Below are positions 1 to 7,210 of a stretch of DNA of 11,137 bases, piece after piece; within the stretch, counting starts at the first letter, position 1; every line of letters begins with the position of its first letter. Below the pieces are notes generated by a model, which saw nothing but the letters and a program-made list of their open reading frames with translations, was not told where the DNA came from and searched no databases. The stretch is from positions 1 through 11,137 of the forward strand of contig JAEORI010000214.1 in the NCBI GenBank assembly GCA_016840965.1, written 5' to 3'. The stretch comes from Candidatus Thorarchaeota archaeon. Its GTDB lineage: Archaea; Asgardarchaeota; Thorarchaeia; Thorarchaeales; Thorarchaeaceae. The position numbers and the translations under genes are program-made.

Positions 1-1644
1 AGATACAGTGTTGTTGCTAAATCTCCCCTAACGAACCTATGGGGCCAAGCAAACTCTGCTGGTTTCTGGGCTAAGGACTTCAAACGGTCAGGGTTTGATG
101 GCATCATTTTCGAGGGTATATCTCCAAAACCTGTGTATCTCCTGACTGAAGATGGAAAAGCCGAGCTGAAAGATGCTAGAGAGATATGGGGAAAGACAAC
201 TTCAGAAACTACTCGCATTCTGAAAAAGAAGCATGGTGAAAAGCACAATGTTGCTTGTATAGGTCCAGCAGGGGAGAGATTGGTTAAATATGCTGCAATT
301 ATGAATGACTGTGATGAGGAGTATTTTGGTCGTGCAGCTGGAAGATGCGGCCTTGGAACTGTGATGGGCGCAAAGAACCTGAAGGCTGTAGTGGCTTTTG
401 GCAAAGGAACAATCCCTATTGCCAATCCAGAAGAATATCGGGTCGAAGCCAAGAAGAGGTTCGATTGGGTCAATCAGAGCATGCTCAAGATGACATTGGA
501 GGTATATGGCACTGCTACCATGGTCGACCTTTGCCAAGTTGTTGGAGGACTACACACTCGTAACTTTCAGACGGGTGTGTTTGAAGGCGCTGATAATATC
601 AATGGCACTGCTATAAATGACACAATACTTGCCGCACGAAAACCATGTTTTGCATGTCCAATTGCTTGTGGTCGAATTGCTGAAATTAAGGAGGGCAAGT
701 TCAAGAGCAGAGGAGAGGGACCAGAGTATGAAACAATAGGGTCATTTGGCAGTATGTGTGGGGTTGATGACCTTGAAGCTATATCCATGGCGCATTTTTT
801 GTGCAATGAGTATGGTCTTGATACAATATCTGCAGGAAACTCCGTTGCTTTTGTCATGGAATGCTTCGAAAAAGGGATCATCACAAAAGAAGACACAGGT
901 GGCATAGAGTTCAAGTTTGGCGATAAAGACTTGATTGTAGATATTGTACCCAAAATTGCCATGCGTGAGGGATTTGGTGATACTATTGCAGAAGGCACAA
1001 TGAGAATGGCTGAGAAGTTTGGGAAAGGTTCGGAGCATTTTGCCATGCATGTCAAAGGTCTTGAACTTCCTGCATATGACAGCCGAGCGGCAAAAATCAC
1101 AGGTTTGGCTTATGCAACAGCAAATAGGGGAGGGGACCACATCACTGCGTGGATTGAAGGACCTGCTTTTCTCTCAATGCCATTCATGATAGTGGATGAT
1201 GCAAACGTTGGTGATGCGCAAAAAGAATTGCCTGAGAAGTCAGTGATACTGAAGGACTTTGAAGATGCCTTTCAAATCTTTGATGCCGTGGGAGCCTGCA
1301 AATTCATGGGCATTGTAATGACTGCAGATGATTGGGCAGTCTTACTGTCTAATCTGATGGGAATTGAATACTCTGCCATGGACTTCAGAAAAACTGGTGA
1401 GAGAATCTATAATCTTGAGAGAGTCTACAATATTCGAGAAGGCGCAACTCGAGAAGATGACAACTTACCACCCAGGCTATTGAAAGACCCGCTTCCTGAA
1501 GGTCCAGCTAAAGGTTTGGTGGTCAACCTAAAACCCATGCTAGATAGCTATTACGAGTTTAGAGGGTGGGACAAAAATGGTAAGCCAACAAAGGAAAAAC
1601 TAATCGAACTTGGGTTGGACGGGATTATTGACCAAATTTATTGA
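1..1644 (+). CDS. Aldehyde:ferredoxin oxidoreductase (tungsten enzyme), 5'-truncated by the window edge
   Basis: The reading frame is open from the first base, giving 547 codons in the window; the family is usually about 600 residues, so roughly 60-70 N-terminal residues lie outside. The GTG at 133 is an internal valine, because upstream codons already read as AOR N-domain (NLWGQANSAGFWAKDFKRSG). Seen: a CxxCxxxC cluster at window residues 216, 219 and 223 and a later Cys at 433 in a GACKFMG context, matching the four ligands of the single [4Fe-4S] cluster. The conserved GPEYET segment (about 240-245) and RGGDH (His380) match residues that line the tungstopterin site in the family. Known role: reversible, ferredoxin-linked oxidation of aldehydes to acids, in the cytoplasm. 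The acyl-CoA ligase follows within 30 bp, which suggests one transcript and a carboxylic-acid substrate or product. The precise subfamily (AOR, FOR, GOR or other) cannot be told from this. Confidence 0.95.
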   Translation, partial: RYSVVAKSPLTNLWGQANSAGFWAKDFKRSGFDGIIFEGISPKPVYLLTEDGKAELKDAREIWGKTTSETTRILKKKHGEKHNVACIGPAGERLVKYAAIMNDCDEEYFGRAAGRCGLGTVMGAKNLKAVVAFGKGTIPIANPEEYRVEAKKRFDWVNQSMLKMTLEVYGTATMVDLCQVVGGLHTRNFQTGVFEGADNINGTAINDTILAARKPCFACPIACGRIAEIKEGKFKSRGEGPEYETIGSFGSMCGVDDLEAISMAHFLCNEYGLDTISAGNSVAFVMECFEKGIITKEDTGGIEFKFGDKDLIVDIVPKIAMREGFGDTIAEGTMRMAEKFGKGSEHFAMHVKGLELPAYDSRAAKITGLAYATANRGGDHITAWIEGPAFLSMPFMIVDDANVGDAQKELPEKSVILKDFEDAFQIFDAVGACKFMGIVMTADDWAVLLSNLMGIEYSAMDFRKTGERIYNLERVYNIREGATREDDNLPPRLLKDPLPEGPAKGLVVNLKPMLDSYYEFRGWDKNGKPTKEKLIELGLDGIIDQIY

Positions 1645-1674
1645 GATAAAGTGTATCTATATGAGATGGTTGCG

Positions 1675-3357
1675 ATGACTGCATCGTATCAAGACAAACC
1701 ATGGCTCAAGGCATATTTCTTGGGACCCTACAAGTTGAAACATTCAATGGAGCCCTATCCAGAAATCAACGTCTACTCATTTTTGGAGAACTCTACACGC
1801 GAGTACCCTGAGAATATCGCTTGTGTATATGCAGATGAAGAGATGACCTACGAGGAACTGAAAGATAAGGTGGACCGACTAGCATCAGCCTTTGTGGATC
1901 TAGGAGTAGAGAAAGGAACCCCAGTGGCAACAGTACTCCCTTCGTGTCCAGAGTTCATAATTGCAGACTATGCGTGCATGAAGATTGGAGCAATTCATGT
2001 ACCTCTAAGCATTCTTCACAAAGCGGATGACTTGCTGCACGAGCTCAAGGAGAGTAAAGCGGAGGTTGTTGTCTGTTCTTACCGACGAATTCCTCGTGTA
2101 AATGAAGTCAAACCAAAGACGAACGTAAAGACTGTAATCTATACGCCGACGAAGATCTTTCCTGATTATCAATTCCCCGAAATGGAGAAGATTTCTGAGT
2201 CAGGCTACTATCTATTGGATGAACTCTTGAAGAAATACAAACCTCACTCTGAACACGTCGAAATCAACCCCAGGAAGGATATCGCCCTTCTACCCTTTAC
2301 TGGGGGGACAACAGGAGTTCCCAAGGGAACAATGCTGACTCACTACAACCTCACTTCAAATGTTGTCCAAACAATTCACTGGATGTTAGCGCCTCTTAAG
2401 GTGGGGGTTGAAGGGAAGGGGGCAACCACAATCTGCGTTCCAATATTCCACATGTATGGTCATTGGGCGGTTCATGCGAGCATATCATGGGGACTGAAGA
2501 TGTTCTTGATGGACCCTAGAGATGTAATGAAGATTGTAGAGGTCATTAACGAGTACAGACCGGCAATGGTCTTTGCAGTACCAGCCCATTACACGATGTT
2601 CTGCAAAATGCCATTGAAGAAAGGACAGATATTCTACTACTCGGCGGCTGCGGGGCTACCCCCAGACCTTGCAGAGGAGTTCGAGAAAATCTCGGGAGTT
2701 CCTATGGGCGAGGGTTATGGCGCAACAGAAACCTCCGCGGCGGCAACAGCGAACATCTCAGCGTTCTCAAAAGTAACCGGGTTCATAAAGCAGGTAAAAC
2801 GTGGAGTCGGTGTCCCGTTGCCAGACACTGAGATTCGAGTTGTAGATCCCGAAACTGGAGAAGAACCTCCAGTGGGAGAACCTGGTGAGATATGGGTCAG
2901 AGGCCCTCAGTGCATGGCTGGATATTGGCCAACTCTTGGGTCCGGATTGGAAGAGGGGGGCTGGTTAAAAATGGGGGACATAGTTAAGATGGATTCTGAT
3001 GGCTATTTTACGGTGGTCGATCGAATCAAGGACATGATCAATGTTTCAGGCAACAAAGTGTATAGCCGTGTTATTGATGACATCCTTTACGAGCATCCAG
3101 CAGTTGATGAAGCTGGTGTGATTGGAGTACCAGATCCAGAAGTCGCTGGTACAGAACGGGTCAAAGCATTCATTCAACTAAAGCCAGAGTTCAGAGGTAA
3201 GGTAACTGAGGAGGAGATAATTGAGTTCCTCAAGGACAAAGTGAAGCCGTATGCTGTACCAAAGTTCGTTGAGTTCAGGGATGAGTTGCCACTTACCCTC
3301 ATCATGAAGATTCACAAGAAGCTGTTGCGGGAAGAAGAATTAACCAAGATGTCTTAG
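1675..3357 (+). CDS. AMP-forming acyl-CoA synthetase (fatty acid/carboxylate-CoA ligase, ANL superfamily)
   Basis: This 560-residue protein has the full adenylating-enzyme layout: P-loop TGGTTGVPKG (209-218), GEGYGATET (345-353), the ATP-ribose Asp in MGD (435), hinge Arg in DRIKD (450), and a C-terminal lysine in LIMKIHKK (545). It should convert a free acid, ATP and CoA to acyl-CoA, AMP and PPi in the cytoplasm. I prefer ATG 1675: it gives MTASYQDKPWLKAY, the usual family opening, and has GAGATGG about 6-9 bases upstream. The frame extends to GTG 1651 (568 residues) but without a well-spaced binding site. Two signatures deviate: the A8 loop reads GNKVYSRVIDD where VYPREVE is usual, and the A10 lysine lacks the normal TGK glycine (IMK). 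The catalytic lysine is kept, so the enzyme is probably active; its chain-length preference is not visible. It follows the AOR gene by 30 bp and likely shares its transcript. A TTTT run just after the stop may be a weak terminator. Confidence 0.93.
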   Translation: MTASYQDKPWLKAYFLGPYKLKHSMEPYPEINVYSFLENSTREYPENIACVYADEEMTYEELKDKVDRLASAFVDLGVEKGTPVATVLPSCPEFIIADYACMKIGAIHVPLSILHKADDLLHELKESKAEVVVCSYRRIPRVNEVKPKTNVKTVIYTPTKIFPDYQFPEMEKISESGYYLLDELLKKYKPHSEHVEINPRKDIALLPFTGGTTGVPKGTMLTHYNLTSNVVQTIHWMLAPLKVGVEGKGATTICVPIFHMYGHWAVHASISWGLKMFLMDPRDVMKIVEVINEYRPAMVFAVPAHYTMFCKMPLKKGQIFYYSAAAGLPPDLAEEFEKISGVPMGEGYGATETSAAATANISAFSKVTGFIKQVKRGVGVPLPDTEIRVVDPETGEEPPVGEPGEIWVRGPQCMAGYWPTLGSGLEEGGWLKMGDIVKMDSDGYFTVVDRIKDMINVSGNKVYSRVIDDILYEHPAVDEAGVIGVPDPEVAGTERVKAFIQLKPEFRGKVTEEEIIEFLKDKVKPYAVPKFVEFRDELPLTLIMKIHKKLLREEELTKMS

Positions 3358-3517
3358 TTTTCAACATTTCATCCAAAATGGTCTTGAATGAGAGCCTTCT
3401 AACGGTGGGAAACTGCATTCTAGCAATGAACATATGGTTCCTAGCTCGGCGTTTTTGAGAATATAGTTGATTGCACCACTCCAAATTGAATTGGTCATAT
3501 TTCACAGATTAGGAAGT

Positions 3518-3521
3518 GGAG
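3518..3521 (+). promoter_or_regulatory. Ribosome binding site of the C45 hydrolase
   Basis: GGAG (within AGTGGAGTAATC) lies seven bases before ATG 3529 and matches the archaeal 16S anti-SD. It fixes the start of the C45 gene. Confidence 0.6.
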
Positions 3522-3528
3522 TAATCAA

Positions 3529-4518
3529 ATGAAAGAACTAAGAGTCAGAGGCTCATACTATGATATGGGTCATCAATTCGGAAAGTCACTCCATGAGTGG
3601 CACAGAGAGTTTTCTCCATCGGATGAACTGCTCCAATTTGCTTGGAGATGTGAAGCCGCTGCACAGAAGTATGCACCGGGGATACTAGAGGAACTGAGAG
3701 GTGTTTCAGAATCATCAGGGACAAGTTATGAAACGCTAATCTCGACAAACTTGGCACCAGCTGCATTATTTGGATGTACTATATTTGCGGTGAAGGGAGA
3801 GGAAACCGTTAATGGAAGTCCAATCTACGCAAGACATCAGGACTGGATTAAGTCAGATGTGGAAGCGCTACATGTCATCCACGCAGAACCTGAAAACGGT
3901 CAGAGGAGTGTAGGATTCAGCTTCGGGGATCTCGGAAGATATGGTGGACAGAATGAAGCGGGTCTTACAATTGCTAGCGCCTATGTCGGGATGTATGTAG
4001 GAAAGCACCCGAAACCTGGGATCAGGATGAACATCTCTACACGCTGGGCACTGGACAACTTCATCACCACAGAGGAAACTGTTGACTATCTCATGAAGAT
4101 ACCTCATACAGAGCCAGTGAATTATCTGGTAGCTGATGGTTCAGGAACCATTGCAAGGGTCGAAACATGTCCAGAGAAAACCGCAGTCAGATATCTGGAA
4201 GAGGGACTAGAGGTTGTAACGGTCTTCTATACGATTGATGAGATGAAACATTTGGATCGACCTTGGCCAGAGGATTTCCTCTTCTATGAATATGAAAGAA
4301 GGGTGAAGAAGTGGTTCGAGGAAAACAGAGGAAGCATCACTGTTGACAATGTCAAGACTCTGTGCAAAGACCCAGAGAAAGGCATCTGTGAATATTACGG
4401 CAATCCAGGGGACAATGATGAGATAACAATCTGGTCATGGATAGCAGAAACGAACCCGGCAAGAATTCAGATTGCACCAGGTCCTCCATGCAACACTGAA
4501 TACAAGCATTTGAAATGA
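3529..4518 (+). CDS. C45-family Ntn-hydrolase (acyl-CoA:6-aminopenicillanate acyltransferase-like)
   Basis: This 329-residue protein matches the penicillin acyltransferase/C45 fold. The predicted autocleavage point is Gly82-Cys83 in FGCTIFAVKG, making Cys83 the N-terminal nucleophile of the mature chain. Downstream are YARHQDW (100-106), GQNEAGLTIAS (the conserved GxNExG type motif) and NYLVADGSGTIARVE, all in family order. Members cleave or transfer acyl groups at amide bonds (N-acyl amino acids, peptides, beta-lactam precursors); the substrate here is unknown. No signal peptide is seen, so a cytoplasmic location is likely. ATG 3529 is supported by GGAG at 3518-3521, seven bases upstream. 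The 171-bp gap before it, with CATATTTC near 3496, suggests its own promoter rather than readthrough from the ligase. An oddity is His103 where most relatives have Asn (RNxDW). Confidence 0.88.
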   Translation: MKELRVRGSYYDMGHQFGKSLHEWHREFSPSDELLQFAWRCEAAAQKYAPGILEELRGVSESSGTSYETLISTNLAPAALFGCTIFAVKGEETVNGSPIYARHQDWIKSDVEALHVIHAEPENGQRSVGFSFGDLGRYGGQNEAGLTIASAYVGMYVGKHPKPGIRMNISTRWALDNFITTEETVDYLMKIPHTEPVNYLVADGSGTIARVETCPEKTAVRYLEEGLEVVTVFYTIDEMKHLDRPWPEDFLFYEYERRVKKWFEENRGSITVDNVKTLCKDPEKGICEYYGNPGDNDEITIWSWIAETNPARIQIAPGPPCNTEYKHLK

Positions 4519-4583
4519 TAGACCCTAATTCAATGTCACTCATTTGGTTCTAATCTGACTAAGTAGAATAGCGATAGCACGGG

Positions 4584-4620
4584 CTATATAAGAATCTGAA
4601 GAATTCAGAAATGGAATTCT
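4584..4620 (+). other. Orphan TATA-like box followed by a short hairpin in a convergent intergenic gap
   Basis: The 163-bp gap between the two convergent genes holds CTATATAAG (4584-4592), a good archaeal TATA match. Eight bases on is a hairpin with a 7-bp stem, AGAATTC (4600-4606) and GAATTCT (4614-4620), and a 7-base loop. No annotated gene starts just downstream on the plus strand. It may drive a small RNA, act as a 3'-end structure for the C45 transcript, or be chance. The only start codon nearby (ATG 4611) gives just seven codons. Confidence 0.3.
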
Positions 4621-4655
4621 GTGCACACTCATAAAGAAACTTCACAAGAAAGTGC

Positions 4656-4670
4656 TAGGGAAAAAGGAAG
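4656..4670 (-). terminator. Possible T-rich archaeal terminator of the membrane protein gene
   Basis: Read on the minus strand this is CTTCCTTTTTCCCTA, a pyrimidine-rich run with five T residues (4661-4665), about 16 bases past the stop codon at 4682. Archaeal termination often occurs at such T tracts without a stem-loop. Support is sequence composition and position only. Confidence 0.35.
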
Positions 4671-4681
4671 CAGCCACAATC

Positions 4682-5455
4682 TCAGAGATTTCTTAGCTTT
4701 TCTCCATTTAGATATGCTGTGACTTTATTGGAAGATCCAAAAACGAGGTACATCAAAGCTATACCCAATGGAATTAGGAAGAGAATAACAATGACAGCTA
4801 CTCTATGAGAAACCATCGCTACCGGTGGATAGACTAGTGTAAAGAGTGTAATGAGAAAACCTGATGTCGCTAGAGCTATGACCTGTGGAATGAATTCACC
4901 CCAAGGTGCCATTACAAGTGATAATAATGCAATTAAGATGAGTTTCATCCTCCAGTTTTTGATTGTTCTCAGAGATTCTTCAAAATAGGCAACATCGTTC
5001 TTTTCCAACTTAGAGTTGTCTTGCGTCCTAAGCCATGTTAGAAGACCATAAGATGCTTTTACATTGTCTGAAGTCCGGATTAGAAAGACTGCAATAATGA
5101 GAACTATAATTGATGCTCCTAGGAAAGCGAACAATCTGTAAAATATTACAACAACTGTAGCTGTTGTTGGGAAGATTAGAGCCCCTATGATAAAGAATCC
5201 AATAACTGTCCTGTCATTGATGAAATTACGGATTGAGATTCCAGCCTTGGATTCTTTTCCTTGAGCAATATACTCCGAAATCCATTGACGAGATATACAA
5301 TGTGCATACCCACGTTCAAGTGACCATTCAACCTTGCCGTCATCAAGCTTCGATTTTATGTTCAGAAACAATGCCCTGAAACCTGTAATTCTCCAATGCC
5401 AAAGAAATGCGAGTCCAATGCAAAGTAGACCGAGCCCTATCAATGATGCAAACAT
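4682..5455 (-). CDS. Polytopic membrane protein of unknown function
   Basis: I do not recognise a family for this 257-residue protein. Hydrophobic stretches suggest about six membrane helices: residues 3-20, 83-106, 108-127, 170-187, 189-209 and 217-239. Between the first and second is a polar loop of about 60 residues (21-82), rich in charged residues (LDDGKVEWSLERGY). A second polar stretch of about 40 residues (128-169) separates helices 3 and 4. No enzymatic or transporter signature is visible, and there is no cleavable signal peptide; the first helix probably stays as an anchor. ATG 5455 is the only standard start in the frame at this end. GGAGGTGG lies upstream (minus strand, 5469-5476), but 13 bases from the ATG, which is long. 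The gene stands alone on the minus strand, convergent with the C45 gene and divergent from the GNAT gene. Confidence 0.75.
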   Translation of the reverse strand: MFASLIGLGLLCIGLAFLWHWRITGFRALFLNIKSKLDDGKVEWSLERGYAHCISRQWISEYIAQGKESKAGISIRNFINDRTVIGFFIIGALIFPTTATVVVIFYRLFAFLGASIIVLIIAVFLIRTSDNVKASYGLLTWLRTQDNSKLEKNDVAYFEESLRTIKNWRMKLILIALLSLVMAPWGEFIPQVIALATSGFLITLFTLVYPPVAMVSHRVAVIVILFLIPLGIALMYLVFGSSNKVTAYLNGEKLRNL

Positions 5456-5490
5456 AAACAGTGGAGTTCCACCTCCATCAACGATTTTTC

Positions 5491-5506
5491 TAATATTACA
5501 ATATTA
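5491..5506. promoter_or_regulatory. Perfect AT-only inverted repeat in a divergent promoter region
   Basis: TAATATT-AC-AATATTA is an exact 7+2+7 inverted repeat. It lies 36-51 bases upstream of the minus-strand membrane protein start and about 112 bases before the GNAT start. The position fits the TATA region of the minus-strand gene, so it could be a TATA element, an operator or both. Its A+T-only arms make a chance match possible. Confidence 0.35.
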
Positions 5507-5585
5507 AACAAATCAAAATGAGTTTTTGGTTTCTTGACTTCATTAGATTGTGTCACATTTTTCTTCGTGAAGAGGGGCTTTCGAA

Positions 5586-5597
5586 ATCTACTTAGAT
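5586..5597. repeat. Short inverted repeat just upstream of the GNAT gene
   Basis: ATCTA-CT-TAGAT is a 5+2+5 inverted repeat ending 21 bases before ATG 5619, where the transcription start of a short-leader archaeal mRNA would fall. A second one, TCTTC-GT-GAAGA, is at 5562-5573. They could be regulator half-sites, but repeats this short arise easily by chance. Confidence 0.2.
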
Positions 5598-5618
5598 AGC
5601 GGGGATTGTCTGTATTTT

Positions 5619-6158
5619 ATGCTAGACTTCATCGTGGGGTATGATCTTGAGGAGTTCAAAAAGTACTACAGTACATTGAGTGACCTTCACGAGTTTTACA
5701 TCAAACGCACATCTCGAGGTCTAGGAGAATTCAAGCTAGGTGATGATGAGAGATTTCATGTTGAGAATGACATTAAGCATCTAATCATCTGGGTGGATTC
5801 AATTGAGATTGTTGGCCACTGTATATGGCATGAAACAAGCACCGATGAGATGACTCCAGAGGATCCAAGGGATGATGATGACAAAGAAACTCTAAGAGAC
5901 CTCTTTGGCGGACAAAAAGGGAACCTAGTTGAACTGCACGAGCTCTGGTTGCAGACAAAACATAGGGGAAAGGGGTATGGTCACCAGTTCTTTGACTTCT
6001 TCGAGAGCCTAGTGACTCGGAGCGGATTCGATGGTATCATTCACTATTCTGATCATCCAGCAGTCATAGATATCTGTAGAAAACGTAGCTATAAAGAAGC
6101 GTTCCTTGAGAGTTCAGGTTGGTATGTCTTTGTTATTCAGTTTCCTATAATCAAATAG
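5619..6158 (+). CDS. GNAT-family N-acetyltransferase
   Basis: This 179-residue protein has the usual length for a single GNAT domain. The strand leading into motif A (LVELHELWLQTKH, 103-115) is followed by RGKGYG (116-121), the R/QxxGxG/A acetyl-CoA pyrophosphate loop. Helix QFFDFFESLVTRSGF, a strand and the late segment DICRKRSYKEAF then follow, as expected for motifs A and B. The first 60 residues are less typical, and a very acidic loop (about 80-92, EDPRDDDDKE) sits between the early strands and motif A. It should transfer an acetyl group from acetyl-CoA to an unknown amine in the cytoplasm. No strong ribosome binding site precedes ATG 5619 (GGGGAT is about 15 bases away), so a leaderless or short-leader transcript is possible. 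The MaoC gene starts 55 bp downstream. Confidence 0.82.
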   Translation: MLDFIVGYDLEEFKKYYSTLSDLHEFYIKRTSRGLGEFKLGDDERFHVENDIKHLIIWVDSIEIVGHCIWHETSTDEMTPEDPRDDDDKETLRDLFGGQKGNLVELHELWLQTKHRGKGYGHQFFDFFESLVTRSGFDGIIHYSDHPAVIDICRKRSYKEAFLESSGWYVFVIQFPIIK

Positions 6159-6201
6159 ACTAATTACAAACTTCATACCATGGATAGACCCCAGAGAATT
6201 A

Positions 6202-6206
6202 GGAGG
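6202..6206 (+). promoter_or_regulatory. Strong ribosome binding site that fixes the GTG start of the MaoC gene
   Basis: GGAGG (inside TTAGGAGGTTCTGTT) lies seven bases before GTG 6214. It is the best anti-SD match in the window and decides a GTG start. Confidence 0.8.
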
Positions 6207-6213
6207 TTCTGTT

Positions 6214-7086
6214 GTGGCTGAAGAAGCAATAAGATTGAACCGAGACTTTCTTGGGAAAGAATATCATTCTGGTCCTCAGATCATAGAACCGGATAGCATT
6301 CGAAGATATGCACTCGCAACTAATGAGAAGAATCCTCGGTATTTGAGTGCGAAATCTGATGTAGATATTGTACCACCACCGCTCTATTCTGTTGTGTTCT
6401 TACCAGGAATCCTTGATCAGCTTGTTAATGATGCAGAACAGATGCAACTCAACATTTTGAGAGTAGTTCATGCTGAGCATCGGATGATTTGGAAGGATGT
6501 GTTTAGAGTTGGAGATCAGATACATACCACTGCGAAAATTGTCAATATGGAAAGCCGTGGAACAAACGAGATTCTTGACCTTTTGATACACTGCAAGCGA
6601 AAAGATGTCGTAGTAGTGGAGATGAACTATCGATTATTGATTAGAGGCAAGAAAAAAGAGGGAGAAGAAAAAGCCTCTAAGGAGCCTCTGGCACCTGAAA
6701 AGGGTAAAGTCGTCGTGAAACATAAAACGAAGGTTACTGCAGACCAGGGTGTGAGATATGCTCAAGCCTCAGGAGACCACAATCCAATTCATGTGAGCGA
6801 TGAGATTGCTAGAAGTGTTGGACTTCCCAGAGCTATCCTTCATGGATTGTGTACGATGGCTCTTGCATCACAAGCGATTGTTGATGGACTCATCAAAGGG
6901 GACCCAACACAACTGAAGAGTATGAGTGTTCGATTTTCACGTCCAGTATTATTGAACCAAACTCTAACGACAGAGGTATATGAGGGAGGAACTGGAACAA
7001 ACAGACGACACATGGTTCATTTTGAAACACGAGACGAAAGTGAAGTTCCCGTGTTGATTTTTGGGCTAGCTGAATTAGGAGAATAA
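6214..7086 (+). CDS. MaoC-like double hot-dog (R)-enoyl-CoA hydratase/dehydratase
   Basis: This 290-residue protein is made of two hot-dog domains. The N-terminal one (about 10-145) resembles the MaoC_dehydrat_N type and lacks catalytic residues. The C-terminal one (about 168-288) carries the hydratase-2 motif YAQASGDHNPIHVSDEIA, with the catalytic pair Asp188 and His193 and the usual Asn190, followed by LPRAILHGLCTMA. A Lys/Glu-rich linker (146-169) joins them. Known role of the family: hydration of trans-2-enoyl-CoA to (R)-3-hydroxyacyl-CoA, or the reverse, in fatty acid or related acyl-CoA metabolism in the cytoplasm. The GTG start is set by the GGAGG seven bases upstream. The acyl-CoA ligase about 3 kb upstream could supply acyl-CoA, but no dehydrogenase or thiolase is in the window, so the pathway is unproven. 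Confidence 0.9.
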   Translation: MAEEAIRLNRDFLGKEYHSGPQIIEPDSIRRYALATNEKNPRYLSAKSDVDIVPPPLYSVVFLPGILDQLVNDAEQMQLNILRVVHAEHRMIWKDVFRVGDQIHTTAKIVNMESRGTNEILDLLIHCKRKDVVVVEMNYRLLIRGKKKEGEEKASKEPLAPEKGKVVVKHKTKVTADQGVRYAQASGDHNPIHVSDEIARSVGLPRAILHGLCTMALASQAIVDGLIKGDPTQLKSMSVRFSRPVLLNQTLTTEVYEGGTGTNRRHMVHFETRDESEVPVLIFGLAELGE

Positions 7087-7143
7087 CATCACTCTCACCC
7101 GGAAATAGGAATATAGTATTAGTGTCAATGTAGATATTAATTA

Positions 7144-7164
7144 CATTATTACGTAATGGCGTAA
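7144..7164. promoter_or_regulatory. Overlapping inverted repeats, likely operator of the regulator operon
   Basis: Three inverted repeats share this short stretch. ATTACGTAAT (7148-7157) is a perfect 10-bp palindrome. CATTA (7144-7148) pairs with TAATG (7154-7158). TTACG (7149-7153) pairs with CGTAA (7160-7164). The block covers the BRE position and abuts the TATA box at 7164, so a bound regulator would compete with TFB/TBP. Autoregulation by one of the two downstream winged-helix proteins is the natural inference. Confidence 0.5.
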
Positions 7165-7174
7165 AATATATATT
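7164..7174 (+). promoter_or_regulatory. TATA-box promoter of the two-gene winged-helix operon
   Basis: AAATATATATT is the clearest archaeal TATA element in the window. Counting about 25 bases on places the transcription start near 7194, giving a leader of roughly 15 bases before ATG 7211. The next gene follows 27 bp after the first without a similar element, so both are probably transcribed from here. Confidence 0.65.
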
Positions 7175-7210
7175 CGTCTTTGGGTATAGATGTTCTGAAG
7201 GGAAACCTCG

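Noticed and set aside
133..135. GTG as start of the aldehyde oxidoreductase
   Set aside because: The frame continues upstream to the window edge with residues typical of the AOR N-terminal domain, so this is an internal valine codon.
567..1140. Minus-strand open frames of 177 and 132 codons inside the aldehyde oxidoreductase gene
   Set aside because: They lie wholly within a gene with clear family motifs, show low-complexity Ser/Pro/Ile-rich translations and have no domain signature.
3302..3505. Minus-strand frame of 67 codons spanning the ligase 3' end and the intergenic gap
   Set aside because: It overlaps the conserved C-terminus of the ligase, has no convincing ribosome binding site and no recognisable motif.
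4611..4634. A seven-codon peptide downstream of the orphan TATA box
   Set aside because: Too short to support as a gene, with no ribosome binding site; the ATG lies in the hairpin loop.
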